The translations under genes and the position numbers were made by a program. From contig JAUYNL010000053.1 of the NCBI GenBank assembly GCA_030696085.1, positions 1 to 64,000 of the forward strand: a DNA stretch of 64,000 nucleotides, given 5' to 3'. Source of the stretch: Luteolibacter sp. GTDB taxonomy: Bacteria > Verrucomicrobiota > Verrucomicrobiia > Verrucomicrobiales > Akkermansiaceae. Below are positions 39,483 to 47,783 of this stretch, one piece after another; position 1 is the stretch's first letter, and every line of letters begins with the position of its first letter. Under the pieces are notes generated by a model. The model saw nothing but the letters and a program-made list of their open reading frames with translations, had not been told where the DNA came from and ran no database searches.

Positions 39483-40862
39483 ATGATCCCTGAGACTACG
39501 GAAGATACCCTGCTGCTAGTCGATCCCGATCTGGATTTCCTGGAATGGGCCACCAAGCATTTGGCGGCGGACAAGCTGCGCATTCTGCGCTGCGACAATG
39601 CCGCCAATGCCGTGAAGGTGATAGAAAAAACCGACGTCGGCGTGGTGGTCGCGGCGATCGAAATGGAGCCCTTCGACGGCATGGAGCTGCTCGTGCGGAC
39701 CTTGCAGCAAAGCCCGCACACGCTGGTGATTCTCACTGCGGGATTTCCCACAACAGGGCAGATCATTGAAGCCACCCAGCGCGGTGCGCACGACGTGCTG
39801 CGCAAGGAATCGCTCGCCTTCGAGCTCCGCTCGGTGGTCGAGTCCGCCCTGCAAACTCGTGAGGAACGCCGCAGCGCGGACCGCTCGCCGGCCGAAATGC
39901 CGAAGCATGACGGGCGGGTGAAAATGATCGGCGTCTCGCGCGTCCTGCAGCAGGTTTTCAAACTGGTGGGACGGGTGGCGCGATCGGACGCGCCTGTTTT
40001 GATCGCCGGGGAAAGCGGCACAGGCAAGGAACTCGTGGCCAAGGCGGTGCATGAATACAGCCCGCGCCGCCAGAAGGAAATGATCACCATCAACTGCGGC
40101 GCGATCCCGGAAAACCTCCTGGAAAGCGAGTTGTTCGGACACGAAAAGGGTTCGTTCACCGGAGCGATCGCCTGTCGGGCGGGGCGCTTCGAGCAGGCCG
40201 ACGGAGGCACCTTGTTTCTTGATGAAATCGGCGACATGCCGCTCTCCATCCAGGTGAAACTGTTGCGGGTGCTGCAGGATGGCTCATTTTCCCGCGTGGG
40301 CTCCAATGCGACGATCACCACCGATGTGCGGATCATCGCCGCCACCCATAAGAATTTGGTGGAGGAGGTGGCCGCCGGGCGATTCCGCGAGGATCTTTAT
40401 TACCGGCTCAACGTGGTGGAAATCGCCATTCCACCGCTGCGCGACCGCCGCGAGGACATCCCCTTGCTCTCCGAGTTTTTCCTCCAGCGCATCACCAAGA
40501 AAAACGGCATGGCCCGCATTCTGCTCTCGGCGGAGGCGATCAACACCCTGCAATCCCACAACTGGCCGGGCAACGTCCGCGAGTTGGAAAACACCATCGC
40601 CCGGGCCTGTGCCTTGGCGACCTCCAATATCCTGCTGCCCGCCGATATTCCGCTCGCCTCCGCTCCTGGAAAATCGCCCGCCGCCCTCTCCGCCGCGCTG
40701 GATCAGTTGATCAATCTCGCCCCCACCGGTGAGAACCTGCTCGCATGGCTCGCCCGCGAAGCGGCCGGCCGCGTGGTCGAGCGCTCCGATGGCGATCTCA
40801 AGGAGGCCTCCTTATTGCTCAGTCTTCCTGCTGCCGAGCTCCGCAAACTCCTCAAACGCTGA
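39483..40862 (+). CDS. Sigma-54-dependent NtrC-like regulator with atypical receiver domain
   Basis: IAGESGTGKELVAKAVH, ELFGHEKGSFTGA, GGTLFLDEIGDMP; receiver-like N-terminus. Confidence 0.9.
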   Translation: MIPETTEDTLLLVDPDLDFLEWATKHLAADKLRILRCDNAANAVKVIEKTDVGVVVAAIEMEPFDGMELLVRTLQQSPHTLVILTAGFPTTGQIIEATQRGAHDVLRKESLAFELRSVVESALQTREERRSADRSPAEMPKHDGRVKMIGVSRVLQQVFKLVGRVARSDAPVLIAGESGTGKELVAKAVHEYSPRRQKEMITINCGAIPENLLESELFGHEKGSFTGAIACRAGRFEQADGGTLFLDEIGDMPLSIQVKLLRVLQDGSFSRVGSNATITTDVRIIAATHKNLVEEVAAGRFREDLYYRLNVVEIAIPPLRDRREDIPLLSEFFLQRITKKNGMARILLSAEAINTLQSHNWPGNVRELENTIARACALATSNILLPADIPLASAPGKSPAALSAALDQLINLAPTGENLLAWLAREAAGRVVERSDGDLKEASLLLSLPAAELRKLLKR

Positions 40863-40868
40863 AAACCA

Positions 40869-41492
40869 ATGTTTCAGATGATCGATCACCCGCTCATCGC
40901 CGACGAATTGACCCGCCTGCGCGATCCGCTCTGCCCGTCGCCGGAATTCCGCCAGCGCGTCCGGCGCATCGCCTCCTTGATGGTCGCGGCAGTGACGGTG
41001 GATCTGGCTACCGAAGTGGTGGAATGCAACACGCCGCTGGAAATCACCTCGGGCGGGAAACTCACGCGCGGCATCATCCTGGTGCCCGTTTTGCGTGCGG
41101 GCCTGGCGTTTCTTGATGGCTTTCTCGATCTGATGCCACAGGCCGCCGTGGCGCACATCGGATTGGCGCGCAACGAGAAAACCCTGCTGCCGGAGTCCTA
41201 TTACATGAAACATCCGCCGGTTTTGGCCGAGAAGGACATCATCATTCTCGATCCGATGCTGGCCACCGGCGGCTCCGCCATCGAAGCCGTGCGCAGCCTG
41301 CGCGAGGCCGGCGCGCGCTCGCTGCGGTTCGCCTGCATGGTCGCCGCGCCAGAGGGCGTGGCGGCATTGAGCGATGCCTTTCCGGAGTTGCCGATCTTCG
41401 CCGCCGCGCTTGATCGCTGCCTCAACGAACGCGGCTACATCTTGCCAGGTCTCGGCGATGCCGGCGACCGAATGTTCGGTACCGGGATTTGA
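40869..41492 (+). CDS. upp: Uracil phosphoribosyltransferase
   Basis: MIDHPLIADELTRLRD; ILVPVLRAGLAFLDGFLDLMP; ILDPMLATGGSAIEAV. Confidence 0.94.
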   Translation: MFQMIDHPLIADELTRLRDPLCPSPEFRQRVRRIASLMVAAVTVDLATEVVECNTPLEITSGGKLTRGIILVPVLRAGLAFLDGFLDLMPQAAVAHIGLARNEKTLLPESYYMKHPPVLAEKDIIILDPMLATGGSAIEAVRSLREAGARSLRFACMVAAPEGVAALSDAFPELPIFAAALDRCLNERGYILPGLGDAGDRMFGTGI

Positions 41493-41622
41493 AATGATAA
41501 GGAATAAGATCGGCTGATCGAACTAACGCACCGCAGGCGCCCAACGGCCGGGCATCCGGCTCCGGCCACAGAGCAGCTCAAAATGCTTGCACATCGGCTT
41601 TTGCGCGCCTACTGCCACGGCC

Positions 41623-42048
41623 ATGGCACTTGAAACCACACTGATTCTGTTCAAACCGGACGCGATTGAGAAAAACCTCACCGGCAAGGTGCTTGCCCGC
41701 TTTGAGGCCGCAGGTTTCGTAGTCCGCGGCATCAAGATGATGAAGCTCGATGATGCGATTCTCCGCGAGCACTACTCCCATGTGGCCGACAAGCCGTTTT
41801 TCCCTGATATCGTCTCCTTCATGAGCCGCACGCCGGTGATCGCGCTGGCGCTCGAGGGCGAGGACGTGATCACCAAGGTCCGCGATCTTCTCGGCCCGAC
41901 CAATTCCAAAGCCGCCGCCCCCGGCACGATTCGCGGAGATTTCGGAGAGGACATGATGGTCAACGTATGCCACGCCTCCGATTCTCCCGAGGCCGCCGCC
42001 GCCGAGGTCAAGCGCTTCTTCAGGGATGGCGAAGTTTTCGCCTGTTGA
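41623..42048 (+). CDS. ndk: Nucleoside diphosphate kinase
   Basis: MALETTLILFKPDAIEKNLTGKVLARFEAAGF; GTIRGDFGEDMMVNVCHASDSPEAA. Confidence 0.92.
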   Translation: MALETTLILFKPDAIEKNLTGKVLARFEAAGFVVRGIKMMKLDDAILREHYSHVADKPFFPDIVSFMSRTPVIALALEGEDVITKVRDLLGPTNSKAAAPGTIRGDFGEDMMVNVCHASDSPEAAAAEVKRFFRDGEVFAC

Positions 42049-42108
42049 GCGGGATGTGATTGCGGCATGAGCGCTTGTTTCATCCCGCGCGGGTGTTAGC
42101 TTGCAGTC

Positions 42109-43551
42109 ATGTTTTCCCATGGCTTCGAGGCGGAAACCTGGCTCGGCCTGGTCACCGTGGCGCTGTTTTACGTGGTGGGCATCCTGCATGTGCTGCACGC
42201 GCTGATGCATGTGCGCACCTCGCAGGGGACGATCGCCTGGGTGATCTCCCTGATCACGGTGCCCTTCCTGGCGATTCCGATGTACTGGCTGTTAGGGCGC
42301 ACGCGGTTTTCGGGGAATGTCGGCGGCCGCCGGGAGAAGGACGGCCGCCTCGCCCGTCTGGCCAGCTCGATGCACGAGCGCCTGGGGCGCTTGGAAGTTG
42401 AGATTCCGGAGGACGACGCCTTCGAGCGGGCGGCCCGGATGCTCGGCGGCCTGCCTTTCACCCGTGGCAACCGCCTGGAAGTGCTGATCGATGGCGAGGA
42501 GACTTTCGAGCGGATTTTCCAAGTGATCGGCGAGACGAAAAGTTATCTGTGCGTGAGTTTTTTCATCGTCAAGAACGATACGCTGGGCATGCGCTTCCAG
42601 CAGGCGCTCATCGGGCGGGCGCGCGCCGGAGTGAAGGTGCATTTCCTGTTTGATGAAATCGGCTCGCACAAGCTGCCCCGGCGCTTTCTGCGCGAGCTGC
42701 GGGAAGCCGGCGTGGAGTGCCATTCGTTCGGCATCAACCGTTACTGGTGGTCACGCTTCCAGCTCAACTTCCGCAACCACCGCAAGATCATCGTCGCCGA
42801 TGGTGAGGTCGCCTTGATCGGCGGTCTGAACGTGGGCGATGAATACCTCGGGCGTGGCCGACGATTCGCCGCATGGCGGGACACGCATCTGGAAATGCGC
42901 GGTCCGGTGGTGCAGGCGGTGCAACTGGTGTTTCTGGAGGACTGGTTCTGGGCCGCCAACGACGTGCCCGAATTGCATTGGGATACCCGGCCCGAGGCTT
43001 CCGATCAAGTGGCGGCCATCATCCCCACCGGGCCGGCCGATCCGGCGGACTCCTGGCAGTTGATCGTGGCGGAAGCCGCGAACTCGGCCAGCGAAAAACT
43101 CTGGATCACCTCGCCCTACTTCGTGCCGGACGAAGGCGTGCTCACCGCCCTGCAGGCCGCCGCCATCCGTGGCGTGGACGTGCGCATCCTCATCCCGGAA
43201 CGCCCGGATCATCTCATGGTCTGGCTTTCCGCGTTTACGTATTACGAACAATCCATCCCCCTCGGCATCCGGATTTTCCGCTACCATCGCGGATTCCTGC
43301 ATCAGAAGGTGCTGCTCATCGACAAGCGCCTGGCCGCGGTGGGCACGGCGAATCTCGACAACCGTTCGTTCCGCCTGAATTTCGAAATCACCGCGTTTTC
43401 CACCGACCGCACCTTTGTGGAGGAAATCACCGGGATGCTGCACCTGGACTTCGAGCAGGCGCGCGAGGCACGCCTTGAGGATTTCAAGGGCAAGTCATTC
43501 CTTTTCCGGATCGCCTGCCGCGCGGCCCGCCTGTTCGCCCCGATCCAGTGA
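42109..43551 (+). CDS. cls: Cardiolipin synthase (phospholipase D family)
   Basis: Two HKD-type motifs (NHRKIIVADGEVALIGGLNVGDEY; HQKVLLIDKRLAAVGTANLDNRSF). Confidence 0.92.
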   Translation: MFSHGFEAETWLGLVTVALFYVVGILHVLHALMHVRTSQGTIAWVISLITVPFLAIPMYWLLGRTRFSGNVGGRREKDGRLARLASSMHERLGRLEVEIPEDDAFERAARMLGGLPFTRGNRLEVLIDGEETFERIFQVIGETKSYLCVSFFIVKNDTLGMRFQQALIGRARAGVKVHFLFDEIGSHKLPRRFLRELREAGVECHSFGINRYWWSRFQLNFRNHRKIIVADGEVALIGGLNVGDEYLGRGRRFAAWRDTHLEMRGPVVQAVQLVFLEDWFWAANDVPELHWDTRPEASDQVAAIIPTGPADPADSWQLIVAEAANSASEKLWITSPYFVPDEGVLTALQAAAIRGVDVRILIPERPDHLMVWLSAFTYYEQSIPLGIRIFRYHRGFLHQKVLLIDKRLAAVGTANLDNRSFRLNFEITAFSTDRTFVEEITGMLHLDFEQAREARLEDFKGKSFLFRIACRAARLFAPIQ

Positions 43552-43607
43552 AATGGGCGCTCCTTTCGTGCTTGGCAGGTCACGCCGCACCCGGAACGAT
43601 GGCGCAC

Positions 43608-43994
43608 ATGGAAGGTGAGATCCGGGAATTCGAGGGGCTGCGCGTGCGGGTGGACGACGTCGTGTACATGCCCGGCCTCGATTCGCCCGACGAGAAACCG
43701 TTTCCCTTCGTGTATTTCATTTCCATCCACAACGATTCGCCGGTGCCGGTGACCATCCGAGGGCGGAAATGGGTGGTCCGCGAGGATGAGGGCGAGGTCA
43801 CCGTCGTCGAGGGGGATGGCGTGGTGGGCCAGGCGCCTGTGATCGAGCCGGGCGGGACTTTTTCCTACAACAGCTATCATGTGGTGGCGGGCGCGGCCTC
43901 GGTCATGGGCGCGTTTTTCGGCGAAACGGCGACTGGCGACTGGGTGTTTGCCCGCATTCCCGAGTTCCGCCTGGAGCTGCCCGACTGGGCATGA
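43608..43994 (+). CDS. apaG: ApaG-like protein
   Basis: PFPFVYFISIHNDSPVPVTIRGRKWVVRED...VVGQAPVIEPGGTFSYNSYHVV. Confidence 0.85.
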   Translation: MEGEIREFEGLRVRVDDVVYMPGLDSPDEKPFPFVYFISIHNDSPVPVTIRGRKWVVREDEGEVTVVEGDGVVGQAPVIEPGGTFSYNSYHVVAGAASVMGAFFGETATGDWVFARIPEFRLELPDWA

Positions 43995-44005
43995 AATACG
44001 GCGCG

Positions 44006-44614
44006 TCAGGCCTCGCCCAAATAGCCGCCTAGCGTTTCGCGCAGCGTGCCGCGGGCGCGGAACAGGAGGCTTTTCACGGCGGAAACCGAAAGTTGCAGGA
44101 CCTCGGCGATCTCCTCGTAGGGGAGTTGCTCGTAGCGGCGCAGGACCACGGCCATGCGCTGGGTCTCGGGCAGTGCGGCGATGGCGGCATCCACGGCCTT
44201 GCAGAGCTCGGCCTGGAGCAGTTCGGCGTCAGGCCTGCGTTCCGGGCGGTCCTCGATCTGGTGGTGGGAGTTTTCCTCGCGTTCGTCTGCGGACACCTCG
44301 CGCTTGCGGCTGCGGCGGCGGGTTTCGTTGAACACCAGATTGCGGGTGATGGTGTAGAGGTAGGTGGTGAATTTCGCATCCGGGCGATAGCGTTTCGCAT
44401 GGCGCCAGATCCGCAGGAACACCTGCTGGGAGATGTCCTCCGCGTCGTTCGGACCGCCGAGCATCTTGGCGATCGTGCCGACCACCGCGTTCTGATGTCG
44501 CTCCACCAGTAGCCGGAACGCCGCGTGGTCGCCCGCGCCGATACGTTTCATCAACACGAAATCAAGGGTGCTCGCGTCGTCTTCGCCGGGAGTGAGTGCT
44601 TGCTCCATCGTCAT
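44006..44614 (-). CDS. ECF-type RNA polymerase sigma factor
   Basis: NAVVGTIAKMLGGPNDAEDISQQVFLRIWRHAKRY; LPYEEIAEVLQLSVSAVKSLLFRARGTL. Confidence 0.92.
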   Translation of the reverse strand: MTMEQALTPGEDDASTLDFVLMKRIGAGDHAAFRLLVERHQNAVVGTIAKMLGGPNDAEDISQQVFLRIWRHAKRYRPDAKFTTYLYTITRNLVFNETRRRSRKREVSADEREENSHHQIEDRPERRPDAELLQAELCKAVDAAIAALPETQRMAVVLRRYEQLPYEEIAEVLQLSVSAVKSLLFRARGTLRETLGGYLGEA

Positions 44615-44696
44615 GGATATCGGAATTGCTGCGGCAGCGGCGCTCAACATGGGACATTCAACCGCGCCGCGCCAGTGAAGTTGCGGCACTTCGCGA

Positions 44697-45092
44697 TCAG
44701 GTGGCTCTGGCCCATGCCTCCACCTCGGGGTCGAGAAATAGCTCCTCGAGCACCTCGCGCGCCCAGTCCTCGCGCTTGGCGAGTTCCCGCAGCATGCGCC
44801 ACGCGACCACCTGGACGGCCGGCATCTCGCTCCACACCGCCTCCGCCAGACACTGCCAGGTCCGCCCGGCGAGACGCTCCGGGTGTTCAAGCATTTCATG
44901 GCACTCTACGGAGACCAGCAGCGTGCGCTCGATATCTGGATCCAGGCTCACCGGCGGCACCTCGTAGGGTCGGAGCGGCACGCCGCCGGCACCGGTGAGT
45001 TCGCAGCGGGATTTCGCCCGCCGTGCCAGGTCCTTGCCCATGCCTTGCAGGGCCATCATCCGCGCCTGGTGCAGCTCATAACCTTTTGCCAT
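44697..45092 (-). CDS. PhnA-like domain protein
   Basis: MAKGYELHQARMMALQGMGKDLARRAKSRCELTGAGG...TWQCLAEAVWSEMPAVQVVAWRML. Confidence 0.6.
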   Translation of the reverse strand: MAKGYELHQARMMALQGMGKDLARRAKSRCELTGAGGVPLRPYEVPPVSLDPDIERTLLVSVECHEMLEHPERLAGRTWQCLAEAVWSEMPAVQVVAWRMLRELAKREDWAREVLEELFLDPEVEAWARAT

Positions 45093-45193
45093 GGGGGCTT
45101 TCTATCCGATAATCCGCAGCCATGGAATCCCGAATTCCACCGCATGCGAAGAGAGTTGCGTCGCCGCGCGTTTTCCATCAGATCAGATGCGTC

Positions 45194-46228
45194 ATGAGCG
45201 CCTATCGGAAGCCGTCGCAAGTCAAGGTGGGTGTCGTCGGTTACGGCGGTGCCTTCAACATGGGTCGCCAGCACCTCCAGCAAATGCAGGCCGCCGGCAT
45301 GACTCCCGCCGCCGTGGTCGAAAAAGACCCGGCGCGCCTGGAAGCGGCCGTTATGGATTTCCCGGGCATCGGAACCTACACGGATGTTTCGGAAATGCTC
45401 AAGCGCTCGTCGGTGGATCTGGTGGTCATCATCACGCCCCACAACACGCATGCCACGCTGGCGCTGCAATGCCTCAAGGCCGGCCGCCATGTGGTTTGTG
45501 AGAAACCACTCGCCATCACCACCGCCGAGGTCGATGCCATGATACGCGCCGCCAACAAGGCCGGCGTGATGCTTTCCACCTATCACAACCGCCACTGGGA
45601 CGGGCGCATCCTGCAGGCAGTGGACATCGTCAGGAAACGCAAACTCATCGGAGACATCGTGCGCATCGGCTGCCACATGGGCGGCTACAGCAAGCCCGGC
45701 GACTGGTGGCGCTCCAGCCTGAGCGTTTCCGGCGGCATTCTTTATGATTGGGGCGTGCATCTGCTGGAATACTCGCTGCAACTCATCGAGTCTCCCGTGA
45801 CTGAAGTGAGCGGTTTCGGGCATCGCGGATTCTGGGCTCCGCATACGCCGTGGAAGGAGGACACCATCGAGGACGAGGGATTCGCCGTGGCGCGTTTCAA
45901 GAGCGGCCAATGGCTCACGCTTTCCATCACCCACATCGATTCGAAGGGGCGCGATGGCTGGCTGGAAATCACCGGCACCCGCGGCACCCTGCTGCTGGAT
46001 GCCGGGCACTCCACGCTCTATCAGCATGTCGATGGCAATCAAATCACCACCCGCCTGCCCAACCCGGAAGACCAGGGCCAGCGTTACCACGACAACGTGC
46101 GCGACCATCTCGTGAAGGGAAAACCCCTGGTGATCACCGCGGAGTGGTCCCGCCGCCCGATCCATATCCTCGATCTAGCCATGCAAAGCGCGGCCAAGGG
46201 ACGCGCGCTGCCCGTGAAATACGGGTGA
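45194..46228 (+). CDS. Gfo/Idh/MocA-family oxidoreductase
   Basis: KVGVVGYGGAFNMGRQHL; VVIITPHNTHATLALQCLKAGRHVVCEKPLAIT. Confidence 0.92.
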   Translation: MSAYRKPSQVKVGVVGYGGAFNMGRQHLQQMQAAGMTPAAVVEKDPARLEAAVMDFPGIGTYTDVSEMLKRSSVDLVVIITPHNTHATLALQCLKAGRHVVCEKPLAITTAEVDAMIRAANKAGVMLSTYHNRHWDGRILQAVDIVRKRKLIGDIVRIGCHMGGYSKPGDWWRSSLSVSGGILYDWGVHLLEYSLQLIESPVTEVSGFGHRGFWAPHTPWKEDTIEDEGFAVARFKSGQWLTLSITHIDSKGRDGWLEITGTRGTLLLDAGHSTLYQHVDGNQITTRLPNPEDQGQRYHDNVRDHLVKGKPLVITAEWSRRPIHILDLAMQSAAKGRALPVKYG

Positions 46229-46239
46229 AACCGCAGGCC

Positions 46240-47364
46240 ATGAACCGCCCCGCCAGGCCACTCGCGATCCCGGCGCTCGCCATCGGCGGGCTCTGCATCA
46301 ATCTGTTGCTGCTGGCCAGGACTTGGGAGGCCTCCGCCATCGCCGGTTGCGGCGGCGGCCCCTGTGACGAGCTCCTGGCATCGCGCTGGTCATCGCTGTT
46401 AGGAATCCCGGTCACGGCTTTCGGCGCGCTCGCTTATGTCGCTCTGTTGGTATCGTTCCTTCCGCGTCTCGTTGCGTTGCGCTTGCCGCTGCTAGGCATG
46501 ATTTCCGGAGCCGCGTGCTGGTTCATCCTGGTGCAGGCGCTGATCCTGCGGAAATACTGCCCATGGTGCATGGCGGCCCATTTCATCGCCCTGCTGATGC
46601 TGTTGTTAGCAATTACACATCATCGCCGCCGCTGCGGGACGGCTCTCGTCTGGGCGGCCGCCGCGTTTCTCGGCATCGGGCTATGCCAGGTCTTCGGGCC
46701 GCGGCCCGCCACCCACCGGATCGATGGGGAAAGCACGCCCGCGGCGGCGAGTTGCATCACGGATGCCGGCAAACGCACGGTCGCCTTCGATGGCGGGCGG
46801 CTTTCCTTCGATGTCACCGCCATGCCGCGCCTAGGACCTGCCAATGCGGAGCATGTGATGGTCGAGTATTTCGATTATCAATGCGCCGCCTGCCGGGTCA
46901 TGGCCGGCCACATTGATGCGCTCATCGCGAGGCATCATGGCCGCATCGCGGTGCTCCTGATGCCTGTGCCGCTGGACGCGCGGTGCAATCACGCCCTCGG
47001 GAAACACACGCCGCACCCCGGTTCCTGCGGGATCGCGCGCACCGCCCTGGCCGTATGGCGCACCCGGCCGGACGCCTTCGCCGTGTTTCACAAATCACTC
47101 GTCGCCGCACCATCCGAAGCGTCCGCACGCAGCCTCGCGCTCTCGCTGATGACGGAGGACGCCCTCGCCGCCGCCTTCACCGGCCCATGGCCCGGCGAAG
47201 TCCTGCGCGCCAACATCGCCGCCTGGCGCGACTTGTCGAAATCCACCGACAAGCTCCCCAAGCTGCTCATCCGCGACCGGCGCATCCTTCACGGCCTGCC
47301 CGCCAACGAGGCGGACTTCCTGCGGGTGATGGCCCGCGAACTCGGCCTCCCGGAAAACGATTAG
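46240..47364 (+). CDS. VKOR-thioredoxin/DsbA-like fusion, oxidative protein folding
   Basis: Multi-TM VKOR core with loop cysteines and KYCPWCMAAH; C-terminal VEYFDYQCAACRVMAGH. Confidence 0.85.
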   Translation: MNRPARPLAIPALAIGGLCINLLLLARTWEASAIAGCGGGPCDELLASRWSSLLGIPVTAFGALAYVALLVSFLPRLVALRLPLLGMISGAACWFILVQALILRKYCPWCMAAHFIALLMLLLAITHHRRRCGTALVWAAAAFLGIGLCQVFGPRPATHRIDGESTPAAASCITDAGKRTVAFDGGRLSFDVTAMPRLGPANAEHVMVEYFDYQCAACRVMAGHIDALIARHHGRIAVLLMPVPLDARCNHALGKHTPHPGSCGIARTALAVWRTRPDAFAVFHKSLVAAPSEASARSLALSLMTEDALAAAFTGPWPGEVLRANIAAWRDLSKSTDKLPKLLIRDRRILHGLPANEADFLRVMARELGLPEND

Positions 47365-47374
47365 CATGCCACGC

Positions 47375-47713
47375 TCACTCAGGCATCAGGGCCGCATTCG
47401 GATCCTGCCACGCCGGGTCATGGCCCTTGGCGTAGTTGAACAAATGCTTGTGCAGGTACGGCTGAAAATTCACGCGCTCCTCCTTGGGGATTTTCGCCGG
47501 CGCCGCATCATTGAGCGCGCGGGCGAGCTTCTGCATCAGATGCAGAGTCAGTTGCCTACCCTTGCGCGCCTTCTGCACCTGCTTGTGGTTCAACTGCTCC
47601 ACCGATGCTTCCACCAACTCGTGATTGGTGATGCCCCAGCGCGTCAATAATCCGTCGAATGGCTGGAGTCCGTGGTCGCGCGTCGCGTCGTGCATGCCCC
47701 GGATGTAGCGCAT
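47375..47713 (-). CDS. Hypothetical protein, HTH-like
   Basis: ORF with conserved-looking LLTRWGITNHELVEASVEQLNHKQVQKARKGRQLTLHLMQKLARAL. Confidence 0.5.
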   Translation of the reverse strand: MRYIRGMHDATRDHGLQPFDGLLTRWGITNHELVEASVEQLNHKQVQKARKGRQLTLHLMQKLARALNDAAPAKIPKEERVNFQPYLHKHLFNYAKGHDPAWQDPNAALMPE

Positions 47714-47783
47714 CCGGCGTGCTTCAAAAGCAAAATCCCGGCGGACTGGCAGTTGCCGCGTCTCCACGGCGTCCAATGGGAGG

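Noticed and set aside
45850-46239. 5' extension of the VKOR ORF (504 aa version)
   Set aside because: Overlaps the oxidoreductase gene and has non-coding composition; the methionine at 46240 starts the VKOR domain
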